DNA of 64,000 nt. Origin: Lineus longissimus (lineage: Eukaryota > Nemertea > Pilidiophora > Heteronemertea > Lineidae). The position numbers were made by a program, and so were the translations under genes. The notes under the pieces were generated by a model, which had not been told where the DNA came from, did not search any database, and saw nothing but the letters and a program-made list of their open reading frames with translations. Below are positions 1-12,060 of the stretch, piece after piece. The first letter of the stretch is position 1, and every line of letters starts with the position of its first letter. The stretch is taken from NCBI RefSeq assembly GCF_910592395.1, contig NC_088312.1, positions 22,639,292 through 22,703,291 on the forward strand, written 5' to 3'.

Positions 1-2417
1 AAGTGTCAACCCGGAATATCATGGTAGCTCAATAATGTTTTTTAGAGTATTAATACTTCAAATTTCAAGTTAATATCAACTTTAACTGTTATCCTCTAAG
101 CTTCTCGCTCTCTCGAACCAATATCGCTTTTAAATCCCAAATGATCGTCACCAACCGTGGTATTCTGACCTTTATCTTTATGTTAATTGCCAGTACTGTC
201 AGAGACCAGGGTAGAATAATTCCACCAGTGAAATAATCCCCAAGGGAAGCGTAGAGATGAGAGTAATTCCATAGGAGATTTCTTGTTAAAATCGTGAATG
301 TTAGAGCCAAGATATATACAAGTTGTCGCAAGACATAAAACCGATCATTGGGTGAAATTAAGCAGAAATATTCAATCAAAGCATGGTTTCTTTTTAATAT
401 TGTTACCCCACAGGGAATAATCCTTCAGAAGAGTACAATGTATCTTAGAAGGTTGTATCTAAGGATAATGAGAATATTCTTGTTAGGTACGGGACCGTAA
501 AACCTAGACGATTTTGACGAAGGAGAATGGCGATGTTATGAGAAGGCACTGGACTGTGTTGGATGCATATTGCATTCGTTATTGGACCCAATAATTAATT
601 CATCCCCCAAGCAATGTCAAGTGCACCATATATACAACATGAATGCAGAGAGATGTCAAAATGATTCTGGTCAAATATTAACTAGGGACGTATCAGCGGG
701 AAGAAAAACCAAATGTCGATATGTTGGTTAAGGTCACCAGACTAATTGCCAAAACGTTCCAATTTTTTTCTTACATAGGGAGAAGTTAGCGGCAGACATT
801 TTCATAGCGAGCCTGTTGATTATACAAGTCTGCGTCTGTTACTGTAATCATTGCCATGGGGGAACAAGATGCCAGAAATGTTGACGAATGGTGGCAACAA
901 GCCCCGAGGGGGACGACCAATTACATCAATTTGACCATGGTATTTGTTGTTCTGTAAGAGCCAAGTCACAAGATTCATGAGGGATATTGATGTCCGAGTA
1001 ATTACCTTAATAGCAGATGCGAAGCAATAAAACCTTATACATTTGGTGTAGGTCACACGATTGGCGTTTCAAATGACATGAATTGCTTTGCCAAGTTATG
1101 GTGTGAGATTGAGAAAGATTTGAGCTGCTATAAGCTCTTGCAATCAAATCAAATTTGTAGTGGATTTTGCTGAAGTGTATTGGTCTTTCGAACTGGATAC
1201 TTCAAAGCCTCAACCGAGACTTAAACTCTGATCCTGTTAGCTCTGAAGGCCAACTTTGAAGTAATTTGTTGTCTGGTTGTCAATTTGAATGCTGGTCTGG
1301 TATAAGAGTAATAGGCTCGTCAACAAAGATGTATACTATGTATTTTACCAGGACCTAACCGAGTGGAAAAATGTCGAAAGTAGGCAATTGGTTCCCATGA
1401 GGGTAGTGTTGGTTGGCATTCTGGCTGGACCATTAGCAAAAGAAAAACACAACAGCGGACCCCAAAGCTAGTTTATGGCAAGCTGTGCCTGACAACCATG
1501 GACATTTTACAGATAGCCAAATGATTTATCGAATGGGCAACTTTCGGTGAATACCAACTTCTTTCTCAGCAAATTTATTGTATATCAATCATTTTTATTT
1601 GCGTTTAGACGATTTAGGGAACCAGCACAGGTTCTCTGATGGTTGTAAATATGCAAAGTGGCGGGTTAAGGGCCTTTACGTGTCCTGTACTTCGACTAGA
1701 TCAACATCAACATTCCTAGTGAAGCAAAACCTGGAGTGACTCACCAGGTAGTTTACAATTTCGTCTCCGTTACAATAGACAAAAGGGAGGGTAATTTCTA
1801 TTCTTTTTCACCTGTTATCTCACGTTATGGTTAATGTTCAAGAATGTTCTGTATGAAGCCTTTGGCATTTCTAAACAATGAGTAGAAATTTGAGAGCTGA
1901 GAGGCCCAAGCTTCTCTAAACAAGTCAAAAAATAGCCATTGGAAAAAAGCAAGGTTCCAATGACCATCTGTATATCAAATCCCAATGTTGGAATGCTGGA
2001 TTTTTTTGTATTCTGAAGTCAACCTTGGCATGGTTTTCTAGAAGCAAGGCACCAACTCGTTGTTGATTAATACTTGTTCTATTGCATGTTGCCTTGTCTG
2101 CTCGAGTTCCACTGGGTGATAAGTTACAAACCAACGGCTAAGCCCAAATGCCAATTTCATTACCGAGGCAATGTTGTGTATTTTCCGCTGATTAAAAAGC
2201 GTGGCAGGAAAGTGACCGATGACTGTATTGTCATGTGCGTGACACCCAATTTGCCCCAAATTGATTTCTACTTGAACATAGCAATAATTTACTCCACGTT
2301 GGATAGTTGCAATCGACATTGAATGCATTGGTTGCATGAAGAGGGATTGAGCTGATTTGGGCCTCAGATAGAGTGCGGCGTTTTTAGCGATGGTGTGGGA
2401 TTGGGTTGGATACTGAC
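1..2417 (-). other. Intron downstream of the CUB exon; rest of gene not found
   Basis: By the minus-strand gene model this is the intron that follows the CUB exon. I searched it for the second half of the CUB domain (a Cys, an Asp-Tyr or similar pair, and a Gly-Tyr-Cys-Gly type motif) and found no phase-compatible exon, so the next exon probably lies beyond position 1. One exon-like piece stands out at about 850-957 on the minus strand. It is preceded by a TCTTACAG acceptor and reads openly in phase 0, but the CUB exon leaves phase 2, and in that phase the piece hits a stop after about ten codons. Nothing else is recognisable. Confidence 0.5.
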
Positions 2418-2595
2418 CTTGGTGAGATTCCCTTAACCTTGAAGTAGGTGAAGTTGACGTGTACGCGTTCGTTGGGCAGTCCGATGAATTTGAAGAAGCA
2501 ATGCATGTTGTCCGTGTACTTGTCGGGCCAGTTGGGCGATTTGAAGGTGCCAGTCTTCTTGCCACCTTCCACGCTATGGATCTCGATGTCGCAGT
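2418..2595 (-). CDS. Exon encoding the N-terminal half of a CUB domain
   Basis: This 178-nt internal exon has acceptor TTGTTTTTAG and donor CAAG|GTCAGT. It enters in phase 1 and leaves in phase 2. The conceptual peptide starts with Asp-Cys, followed by the hallmark CUB pattern: a GTFKSPNWPDKY strand-turn segment, the second Cys in DNMHC, an aromatic stretch, then FIGLPNERVHVNF and a TYFKVKGI strand. Known for the family: CUB domains are about 110-residue extracellular beta sandwiches with Cys1-Cys2 and Cys3-Cys4 bridges that mediate protein contacts. Only Cys1 and Cys2 are here. The FIGLPNERV style recalls invertebrate SOL-1/Neto-like glutamate-receptor auxiliary proteins, but that subfamily placement is only an impression. 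The other frames of this interval are shadows. Confidence 0.9.
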
Positions 2596-3291
2596 CTAAA
2601 AACAATAGAGGACATACTAAGCATCTTCCAGTCAGGCTCTTCAAGTGTCACACTCACTCAGTCAGATTATTATAAAATTATCCCAAAGGTTTCCACAGAA
2701 AATGAGAGTTTTAGACAAATTGTTAAAATTTGTAAGATGTCACATAAGAAGTAACCACAATGTATGTTCTTGGAAGACCAAATCTTTTGTTTTCAAATTT
2801 GGATTATTTAATTCAAATTCAAGGTATATACATCCAAGGAGACAATGTTATGAACACTTGCAGAATGAGATGTTATGATGAGAACTAATGAAACTCAAAA
2901 TGATATAAGTGACAAAGTGAGAAAATCTTCTAATTTGAAGGATTAGAAAAATAAAAAGGATGGTCATCAATGAAATCAACAAAAAAATGAAATGATTTGA
3001 TTGTATTTGCACATCTCAGCCTGCTTTAGACATACACAAACACACCGGCAAAGCTAAGTCCAAGACTTCAGCTCAACAACACATTCTTGAAATTTTCATT
3101 TTTGTCACTTTTTCAGAAAAAAAATAAACGGAAATGAAAATGAAATGAGTTTTGCTACCATTTGTAGCACACACTAATCACACAGTAGACACATAATGGC
3201 ACTTCACACAAGTGGTTTGAGTCGTTACGACCAAAACACACGGTTACTTGACAATTTTTTCACACATTTGTTGGATGGACCAACGACTTAC
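2596..3291 (-). other. 696-bp intron between microexon and CUB exon
   Basis: The intron starts with a GTAAGT donor and ends in TTGTTTTTAG. It is AT-rich with poly-A/T runs and no internal open frame worth calling. The plus-strand frame across 3196-3450 overlaps the microexon on the opposite strand and shows no family features, so it is treated as chance. Confidence 0.6.
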
Positions 3292-3318
3292 CGTATTCGG
3301 GCCATTGAACGTATTGTC
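3292..3318 (-). CDS. 27-nt microexon of the CUB gene
   Basis: On the minus strand a strong acceptor (GTTACACTTTTTCAG) is followed exactly 27 nt later by a consensus donor, ACG|GTAAGT. The exon is symmetric (phase 1-1). Joined to the signal exon, which ends in AAT G, and to the CUB exon, which begins AC TGC, it reads GQYVQWPEY and rebuilds the Asp before the first CUB cysteine. No stop is made and the frame is kept whether the exon is included or skipped. It would add nine residues between the signal peptide and the CUB fold, which suggests an optional linker variant. There is no UGC motif just before the AG, a hallmark of vertebrate neural microexons. The call rests on splice signals and phase, not on homology. 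Confidence 0.65.
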
Positions 3319-3540
3319 CTGAAAAAGTGTAACAGACCCATTGTCATACAACCATCACACACTCGAGATAAATTTGGAAAATCCAATCTTGATATCAAAG
3401 TCCCTAAGATGGCACAGTTTTTGTTTGAACTTGCTGAAGAAACTGTGTGACCTTGGGTGACTTTGAGATTTTCTAGAATGGATCAAGCAGCACTCTCATT
3501 CGGTAAGCATACAGCCAGGTGGTATCAGGGAAACGTAATG

Positions 3541-3612
3541 GGAAATGGTCATGGTAATGTTGATAATGGTAATGGTAAGGATGATGATGGTAATGGTAAT
3601 GGGAAATGATGA
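3541..3612. repeat. Imperfect GGTAAT/GATGAT microsatellite
   Basis: The plus strand reads as interrupted GGTAATG and GGATGAT units over about 70 bp. The histidine- and tyrosine-rich frame on the opposite strand is a translation of this simple sequence, not a gene. Confidence 0.85.
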
Positions 3613-6600
3613 TTTGCTTCTGGTAATGGTAATTTTCAAATGAAATCAATGAGGATGAAAAAAAGATAAACTCAGGAAAATTATTGAAGGGAAATACCAC
3701 CTGGTATATAACTTAAGGTTTGGTAAATAATCAAATCTATCAATTAGTGAAATTAATGAATATGCATGACGAAATGATGAAGGTTTGAGTGAGGACTTGT
3801 TAGAATCGTGAGGGGGTTCCAAGTCACCCTAAAATGGGTAACTAGGCACACAAGCAATCACACATCACAAACACAAATAAAAATAAAATTTGCCAAAATG
3901 AAAAACATACAGAATTAACCTAGATAACACAGCCCATGTTTATTTCCAAATCAGTGAGGTTTTGTTGGCAAGTGCTATTATTTTGTTTTGATATAAACCA
4001 ATTTATTGAACCATTTTATAACTCAAATGATGACGTTAACATGTAGCTCAGCACACATTTTCCCCAAATTCACCCAATGCTTTTTACCGATGATAAAAAC
4101 CTTTCTGTTCATCACGCTCAGAGAATTTGAAACCACAAACATGATATGCAGAAGAGCAGACAGTTTTGTTTTTCACGTTCTAAGAAATATTACAAATGAT
4201 GAGATATTTCTGTGCATGTGCAACGTCCGACGTTTTGGGTTTTTCACGCTCGCACTGAATTCTGATGTTTTGATTGGCCGTTTAAGTTACGCCCCCGAGT
4301 GGCATTTTTACTCACCCTGACTAAATCCGCCATTAAGTATTTCACCTGGAAACGCGATTTAATGACAAGGAGATAAGTATGGGGCAAGCAACAAAAATAG
4401 TCCCATGTAGCCGCCTGATGGCAAATGATTGAACCAAGTTTTGGAAAATTCTAATGGATTTCCCTCAAAGGTTACAGATGCATATACCATACAGTGAGTG
4501 CAGCCATGGCGTACAGATCAACGACAATTACAAACACAAAGCTTTAATGTCTCTTTTAATGGCGCAAGCAGGTGCGTTTGTCTTCAACAGGAATATTTAA
4601 AGCAATGTCGGAACCATCTTGTCAACACATATTGAAGTTCAAGTGTTCCGGTGAATTCTTAAGTGCAATCCAAAGTAATTTAATGTTGTGATGCAAATAT
4701 GAGATAAAAAATAAAGAGTTCATAATACTTTCAGGCAAACTAAAGAAAGCGAAGAAATTGAACTGATCAAAGCTAAGCAATACCAAACATACAGAACACA
4801 TGAAAGGTCGGATGCCAAGCAAACAAAATGGCTGATGATTAACAACATGGCCGCACAGTCTGGCCAGTAGTGATATATTTCTTCTATGAAAGCAATCATC
4901 GTCGCAAGTCATATGGTCATTCTGAACACAGCCTCGCATACTCGTAGAGAACAAATTGCTACTCATACTTTGTCGAGCTGACGTGACATGACACGCGATG
5001 TTATAACGTCGTGATGATAGGCATTCACAATCTGATCAAGGTACGGCCACTTTCAGGGAGATCGCAATTTTTATCGTTTGTTGCCTGCGGCTGGATTATA
5101 TGTCGACAATAGATGACTAATTGTGTCCGCATGATGGTTGAGACACGATGCGGAATATAAACCGTTTCTCTGTCTCAGCAGACTCGGCTCTGCTTTAGAA
5201 ACTATAGCCTACTAATCCAATGAAATGTAAGGATACGCAGGCCGCATACAGCTCAGCCGCGTACAAAAGCCATCAAATCACACGGAAAATTTTCAATTTC
5301 CTGTCGTGCTTTCGGTGACATCGTCGCAACTGATTGGTTGAAATCTGATGAACATTTCGTTGACCGATATCACCGAGGTTTTGATAGGAAATCAACTGGA
5401 TGGCAATGTGGAATCAAATATAGTATATGAGCAAGTAATAGCTCATCACGGATAGCCAATGGCGGGCTGAATTACCTGTGATCGAATCATTGCCAATTTA
5501 GGATGATTTGCAACGCTTTTCGGTTGCTTCCTAGGATGCTGACAGTTAATTTGCTCAAGAATTCAATTATTTTGACTTCTGATATAAATTCAAATCTTTT
5601 AGCTTCGAGGCTGAGTTTTGCCATGACAACTTTGATCTTCGTTCAAAGAGTCATCATTCAGCTCATCCTTTATCAATTACAAGTCTGCTGAAACTTAAAG
5701 AGAACTTAAAGAAATGACGATCTCGAAGATCTTTTTGTTTGCGTTTGTTCGGCTCTAGTCTTTAGATAACCATTAGAGACTGTCAACATACGATGCTAAG
5801 GGTTTCTTTTCAAACGTTTGACATCAAAAGACAATCATGCCATTTTCCAATAACAAAGCCATTCAGAGAGTTGGTCTCAAAGTCTGTTTCAAATTTAGAA
5901 GGCTGCGTTCTCTCATGTGGCAACTTGGGGGCAACAAAGATTTAGATGGGAGGATCTTAAATTTCAAAGGATGTGAAATTTAACTTTTATACTTTAGTCC
6001 CGACTTACTGTTGTTTTCTGATGCTGCGCCAAATGGTCTGTAAGGCTTTTAGTGCGGTCATGAGTATTGCTTTATACAGGAGATAACTATTAGCCCCTTG
6101 CGGGTGATGATGGGGCACGGGATGAGAGGTAATATGGTGATCATGTCCAATACCAATTAGCCCACTGACGCAGCTCTACTTGTCTCTAAAGGACAATCTC
6201 CAATGCTAGGGTTGTAAATCTTGCATGCTTTGTGATTGGAGAATAGATATTGGAAAAGACGAGTGCATAAGTGCATTCTGCAACAACGATGATGCAATGA
6301 ATATCAACACACTCTGCTGTTGGAGAGTTGGTCCCATTAGATTTTCAGATGCAGGGTCGAATGCGAAAAGGATGACATTTAGCATCATCTCTTATTGTGT
6401 AGCAAGAATAAAGTACATTACCCAGAATGCATTAGATCACCAATAATTACATAAACACATTGTCAATAGTTGTTGCTATATTTGGTTGTGACATTATCGC
6501 TTTGAAAGCACGAACCTGGAAGGCAAGCTGAGCTCAACCTACGCGACCCCCAGGTTCGCTATCAGAAGTTTTTGTGTTTTGCAAGGGGACGAAACTTTGT

Positions 6601-6714
6601 AGGCCCTGGATCCTGGGATCGAAAGATGATAACAAAGAGATACTGTACTCAAAGGTTTAACTTGTAGCAAAGGCGGAGGGATCATGACATTTTGGTTGCT
6701 TTATGTTTGGAGCA

Positions 6715-6795
6715 GAAAAGTGAGAAATGAAATGAAAGAAGGAGGAAATGATTTGAGAAATGATTTGGAAATGAGTGAAGGAATGAGATGGTAGT
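6715..6795. repeat. Purine-rich GAAATGA-type simple repeat
   Basis: This is a run of GAAATGA, GGAAATGA and GAGAAATGA words on the plus strand. It is the same vocabulary as the much longer arrays at 9.7-12 kb, so the motif seems to have spread locally within this one intron. Confidence 0.7.
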
Positions 6796-9699
6796 GAGAG
6801 GAAAGAAGGTCTGAATCGTTAAAAAGAATGAATAAATTGAAAGGTGTAGAACTAAAAGTGTTAAGAGGAGAAGAGACGTGCCATGTTTTTCGCTATTTGT
6901 CCCGTCAGCACCCTAAGTGATTATTCCATTGATTTCAGTAAGCCAATCACGATCAGTTAATAGAATTTGAAACGGTCAAACCTCGTAACAACGAATGTAA
7001 GTTCTGATTAAGGAGGCCATTGACATTCAAATTACCCTTGTTTGCATTGGCGAAAATCGCAAACTGGATGACGTTAGGCATCTTGTATAGTGAGTTATTT
7101 AATTTATGTTGAAGGCTATCGATTGGATGAAGACTTGTACTTGTAGTTATCTGAGGTTTATAAAGAAATGTCAGAGATGATTATGTTGTTAATGTTAGAA
7201 GATGCAAGTACACTTTGCTCTTGTTGCATGAAAGATACTTATAATTTTGCTGCCAAAGATGCAAAAAAGCCGATATACCAAATGAACATTTGCAAACAGT
7301 CGCTGTGCCATCCAAAAGTACATCATCACCATGACGACAGCATGTGACACCTTTGATTTAAAAACCTGTGGGCGCCTTGAGGCTGATGAGGATAATCGGT
7401 AAGATAATGAGCTCGATTAAGAAGATGAGAAAATGCCCCAAAGGGACAATGCATCCTTAACAAGCTTGTCTTAGAGAATTGAGTGAAATTTCAAGCTACC
7501 AGCAGGAGGACAGAGCATCGTTTGGTAGCACTTGCTGCAAGAAGACATCTATTGATTTTCCATGTGGAACCAATGCATTGCCATATATACAGTAATCGCT
7601 TCAGCGACGACTATTTAAGATGGCACCCAGGCGAACAAACACCACGATGCACGAATAATTTATAACTGGAACTCAACTCTGCAACTTCTGTTTTATGTCG
7701 TGCTTCAAAAGCATACTGCACTATGCAACCCAAAGGGAATTCAAGGCTCATGTCCTAACAAATAATTGATCCAATTTACAATTTATCCCCTCATTATCAA
7801 AAGTAATGACCTTTGAAGATACAAATTTCAATCTTTAAACAGATTATCTAAATTCGTAGCCAATTCTTCATAATTTTAGTGACTTTGTTCGACGTTTCTT
7901 CGGATTTGATTGATAAATGACTTAGTCTTGTAGTAGATTAAGCCGGGAGCTCTGTCAGTGTCAATTGCCTTTCATCCATTGATTAAGCTATGCAGCTGTC
8001 GATTTCCCTTAATCCCCGGGCTGATCTTAAATTAAGTGTTATGTTGAAGTCACAACCTTGAATCGCTATTGCGAAATTTTAAATTCTAACTTGAGCGATT
8101 TGTAAAATGCTTAAGGATTTGAAACTGAAATAAGAGTTATTTGCATTTGATTGCTTTAGTATTTACTTATTCATCAATTTTGAAACCAAAACCATAGAGA
8201 GAAGCAGTCGCCATAAATTCTTTCATTTCCCACCAATGATTAAGACCCGAGGCAATAGGTACTTAGCCATTAGATCACCATCAAAGCTATTTACAAATGT
8301 CGTGGTATATGTACCTACACAATAAACATCATCACGATACGCACCAACTTATCAATTCGCTGTTTTTAAGAGGGCATTACTGCGAGGTAATCTCGCCATA
8401 ACACCACCATTACCCGTTCTGATTACCGGCCCGCACAATGCCACCAAGAGCCGGGCGAGGCAAGGTATCAAAAAGCCATTTGGCATCACCTTATCATTAA
8501 TACTTGACCACCAGTACTATTGTCACCCAGGGGTATTGAGACCAGAAGACCAGAAGACCAACGACCCCGCCATCAGGTGAATCGCAAATTAACCGCATTC
8601 GTTGACGGTTTTTTAATGGATCCAGGGATGAAAGAGTTTTTGTGGTTTTTTGTCATGAGAAGCTCTACAGCTGCTTGTCGCAAAGCTGGAGGACGACAGC
8701 GCAAGCTACACATTAAAAACATAACCCGCTAGCTGTGTTAAAGAAGTTGATTTGATTTGCTAAATTACACGAGTCGTAAGATTTTATCATTCGGTTCGTT
8801 GGACAACAAGTTTCTATTTGAAGCAGAAGGTGAATTGATGGAATGGTTTGAATGAATGGTGAAATCTTTGGAATGGTGAAAATGAATGATATGAATTCAT
8901 AATGAAAGAAATGTGGTTAAAGGAAGACGCATGCAGGAAATTAACGAAGTCGTGCAGTTTATTAAGAGTGCATGAGGAAGTTACCACATGGTCAGAGGTA
9001 ATAATGGTATGATTGCTTTAACAATGGCTAATCTGGTTCAAATAATATCGCCAGATGCTTGATTAGTTTTTCTAGCAACAATGCATTGGAACAATTGCTT
9101 GTCATTACTCAGCGTAATGCAATGACAACACAGGGTGAGAACTGTGACAATCTCAGAGTCTCTGTTCATGGTAACCGGATGAAATGTTCAACCTGTTGGA
9201 TGCAAACGGCACAGCAGTTAACATGTTACCAATGTAAGAGTTGTAGTTATTTGGATAAGCTTAAAATAGCTAGAGTCAGTGCATGAACTCGCGGCAGATG
9301 CAAATTGGAAGCCAAAAATTTCAGCCGAAGCATCTGGTTAAATTGGCAAGAGAAGGGAAACAAAAGTGGCTGAGCAGATGGGTGCCTCAGCTGGTTAGCC
9401 ATCGCTACAATTAATCTCTGATCTACAATAGGACCACCTGGGCGCTTCGCATCACTCTCAAAGTTTGATTGACGGCCGCCTTGTGCTGTTCAATATCTCT
9501 TGCCATTTCATGTAAACTAATTGTTTTTGCTAGGTATTCTGGTTCCAGAGATACCCATTACTTTTTTTGTTTTGTAAACAAAGCTTTTACTCCGAGTGAT
9601 TGAGGATAGCAAGCCACTCAACACGAGAAGAATGGTTATTTTCAAGTAATTGTCCCAAACTTGTTGCTGCTTTTGCGAAAACTAAAGATATTTAGGAAA

Positions 9700-10490
9700 T
9701 GAAGGATTATTGGTGCCAGTGCATGAGGAAATGAAATATGATGAGTCATCCAAGATGGCTGACAATGAAATTAAGATGGCAGAGATGTGATGTCATGGCT
9801 GGCGGGAGGAGTGGGATAAATGAATGGAGCAGGAAATGAAGAGAGGATTGGAAATAAAGGATGATGTTGACAAAGATAGATGATGACGTTGTAGAAACTT
9901 AAGGATGATAAAGGTTGAAGAGTGAATCTAAAAAATAACCAAGGAACGGGATGGTCAAGTGAAATCATGAGTTTGATGAGTGAGAGGTTGTGATTAAATG
10001 GGTGATCAAAGATGAATGAATGAAATGCTGTTTTTAGATGACAGTTGTTGGTGAATAAACAATAATGAGTCATTGACTGATGAAAAGATGACGTCAATGA
10101 GTATAGAGAGGGCGTTTGGTGAAATGATTTTTGAAGGAAATGAATGAATGAAATTGTTGATGACGTAGAAAGGTACAATGAATTGATTGAGGAGTGGTTA
10201 AGATGCTGATGAGGTGATATCAAGATATTTTGGTTGAAGGACGGAGGAAATGAAATGAGATAATGGTTAAGGGATTGAAATGAGGATGGTTTGAAATGAG
10301 AGATGATTTGTGGGTTGAGATGAAATGAGATGATTGAGGAAATGAGTTTAGGATTGAAATGAGGTAATGAGTTGAGAGGAAATGAGGTTAAGATTTGAAA
10401 TGAATGGTAGAAGTGAGGATTGAAATGAAGCGAAATGAGGAATGGAATGAAAGGAATCATTGAATGGAATGAAGTATGGTAAGTTGACCA
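9700..10490. repeat. Degenerate AAATGA-rich low-complexity tract
   Basis: About 0.8 kb is built mostly of GAAATGA, GGATTGAAATGAG, GAATGGAATGAA and related words without a fixed period. The antisense frame of roughly 240 codons, rich in Ser, His, Phe and Pro, is caused by this composition. In the sense of the inferred host transcript the tract reads as pyrimidine-rich UCAUUUC repeats. Confidence 0.8.
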
Positions 10491-10984
10491 GAACATCATC
10501 GTCGAATCAGTTTACAAGAAGCTGCAACGTCTTACCACGATAATTGAGAAGCCATTGTTAAGTATGAAATAGCCCTAAAGCAATTGCCAAGCCCTGATAC
10601 TGTTATACCAAATTTCAGCAAACGTTTTCCATATCAAATACCCACAACATGAGATTGTACTGCTAGATCTTAAAAGGGATTATTGCTACAAAACAAGACA
10701 ATTTATTGGATCTATTGGTCAGGTTTTGTATCGATTCTCTATAACAACTTCCAACCCTGTTCGTTCCTAATACCCCTGAGCCACCATATACAACTTGCAG
10801 CCATTGTGTCCCACAATACTTTGCTGTACCCATGAGAGACGAGGAAAATTGAATTCCACGATTTGATATGCTTGTCTGATAAGGGCTGTACGCCATGAGT
10901 TCGACTTTTCAATAATATTAACGTCAAGAATGTAGATGGTTACTCTCAAGCAGAAGTTTGTTCATGTGATTTGGTGACCTTGAT

Positions 10985-12060
10985 GGGTTATGAAGATGTT
11001 TGAACGGAATGATGACATGGTTGGAGATGACATGATTTTGGATGAGGACATGGCATGACATGACTTGAAATGATGAAGGTTTGAAATGGAGATGGTTGAA
11101 AAGACTTGAAATGATGATGGTTGAAATGACTTGAGATGATGGTTGAAATTATGAAGTTTGAAATGACTGAAAATGATGATGGTTGAAATGACTTGAGATG
11201 ATGGTTGAAATGATGATGTTTGAAATGACTGAAAATGATGATGGTTGAAATGACTTGAGATGATGGTTGAAATGATGATGTTTGAAATGACTGAAAATGA
11301 TGATGGTTGAAATGACTTGAGATGATAAAGGTTGAAATGACTTGAAATGATGATGGTTGAAATGATGATGGTTTGAAATGACTTGAAATGATGATGGTTG
11401 AAATGACTTGAGATGATAAAGGTTGAAATGATGATGGTTGAAATGACTTGAAATGATGATGGTTGAAATGACTTGAAATGATGATGGTTGAAATGACTTG
11501 AAATGATGATGGTTGAAATGACTTGAGATGATGATGGTTGAAATGATGATGGTTTGAAATGACTTGAAATGATGATGGTTGAAATGACTTGAGATGATAA
11601 AGGTTGAAATGATGATGGTTTGAAATGACTTGAAATGATGATGGTTGAAATGACTTGAGATGATAAAGGTTGAAATGATGATGTTTGAAATGACTTGAAA
11701 TGATGATGGTTGAAATGACTTGAGATGATAAAGGTTGAAATGATGATGGTTTGAAATGACTTGAAATGATGATGGTTGAAATGACTTGAAATGATAAAGG
11801 TTGAAATGATGATGGTTTGAAATGACTTGAAATGATGATGGTTGAAATGACTTGAGATGATAAAGGTTGAAATGATGATGGTTTGAAATGACTTGAAATG
11901 ACGATGGTTGAAAATTATGATGATGGTTTGAAATGACGATGGTTGAAATGATATGATATGATGATGGTTGGAATGATATGATATGATGATGGTTCAAATG
12001 TTTATAGTCAATGAATGACAATGAATTTGAGATGATATGAATAATATTGGAGATGAATGA
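10985..12060. repeat. GATGATGGTTGAAATGACTT minisatellite with higher-order units
   Basis: Basic blocks are GATGATGGTTGAAAT and GACTTGAAAT, alternating with GACTTGAGATGATAAAGGTT. From about 11550 to 11900 they are arranged as a near-regular 66-bp higher-order unit repeated about five times. The left side (about 11100-11330) uses a related variant containing GAAAATGATGATGG. Because 66 is a multiple of three, a 290-codon antisense frame of Phe/His/Ser/Gln repeats stays open; I regard it as an artefact. The array lies inside the large intron. Confidence 0.9.

Larger units (their letters stand above)
3319..9699 (-). other. First part of a 10.7-kb intron
   Basis: This belongs to the intron between the signal-peptide exon and the microexon. 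It is AT-rich without convincing exons, apart from one weak 30-nt candidate at 4316-4345 described in the findings. Slightly GC-richer islands occur at about 7940-8040 (with a CAGCTG E-box and TAAT-type sites) and 8380-8500; these could be conserved elements, but that cannot be judged from one sequence. Patches of GAATGG/GAAATGA-like simple sequence occur at about 6715-6795 and 8829-8900. Confidence 0.5.

Noticed and set aside
820-1056. Next exon of the CUB gene
   Set aside because: The acceptor is fair, but the phase needed after the CUB exon meets a stop after about ten codons, and the peptide lacks CUB features. It may still be an unrelated relic.
2038-2565. 175-codon minus-strand frame overlapping the CUB exon
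   Set aside because: It is a shadow frame; the CUB signature and both splice sites are in a different frame.
3196-3450. Plus-strand 84-codon frame
   Set aside because: It overlaps the minus-strand microexon, has no recognisable domain and no supporting signals.
9771-10499. 242-codon antisense frame
   Set aside because: It translates a GAAATGA-rich low-complexity tract and has no domain or splice context.
10531-10560. Short ATG-GTAAGA exon (minus)
   Set aside because: It leaves phase 2, which does not match the following exons, and it lacks a promoter.
11149-12021. 290-codon antisense frame rich in Phe, His, Ser and Gln
   Set aside because: It exactly follows a 66-bp tandem repeat with no stop in that frame; composition and start are artefacts.
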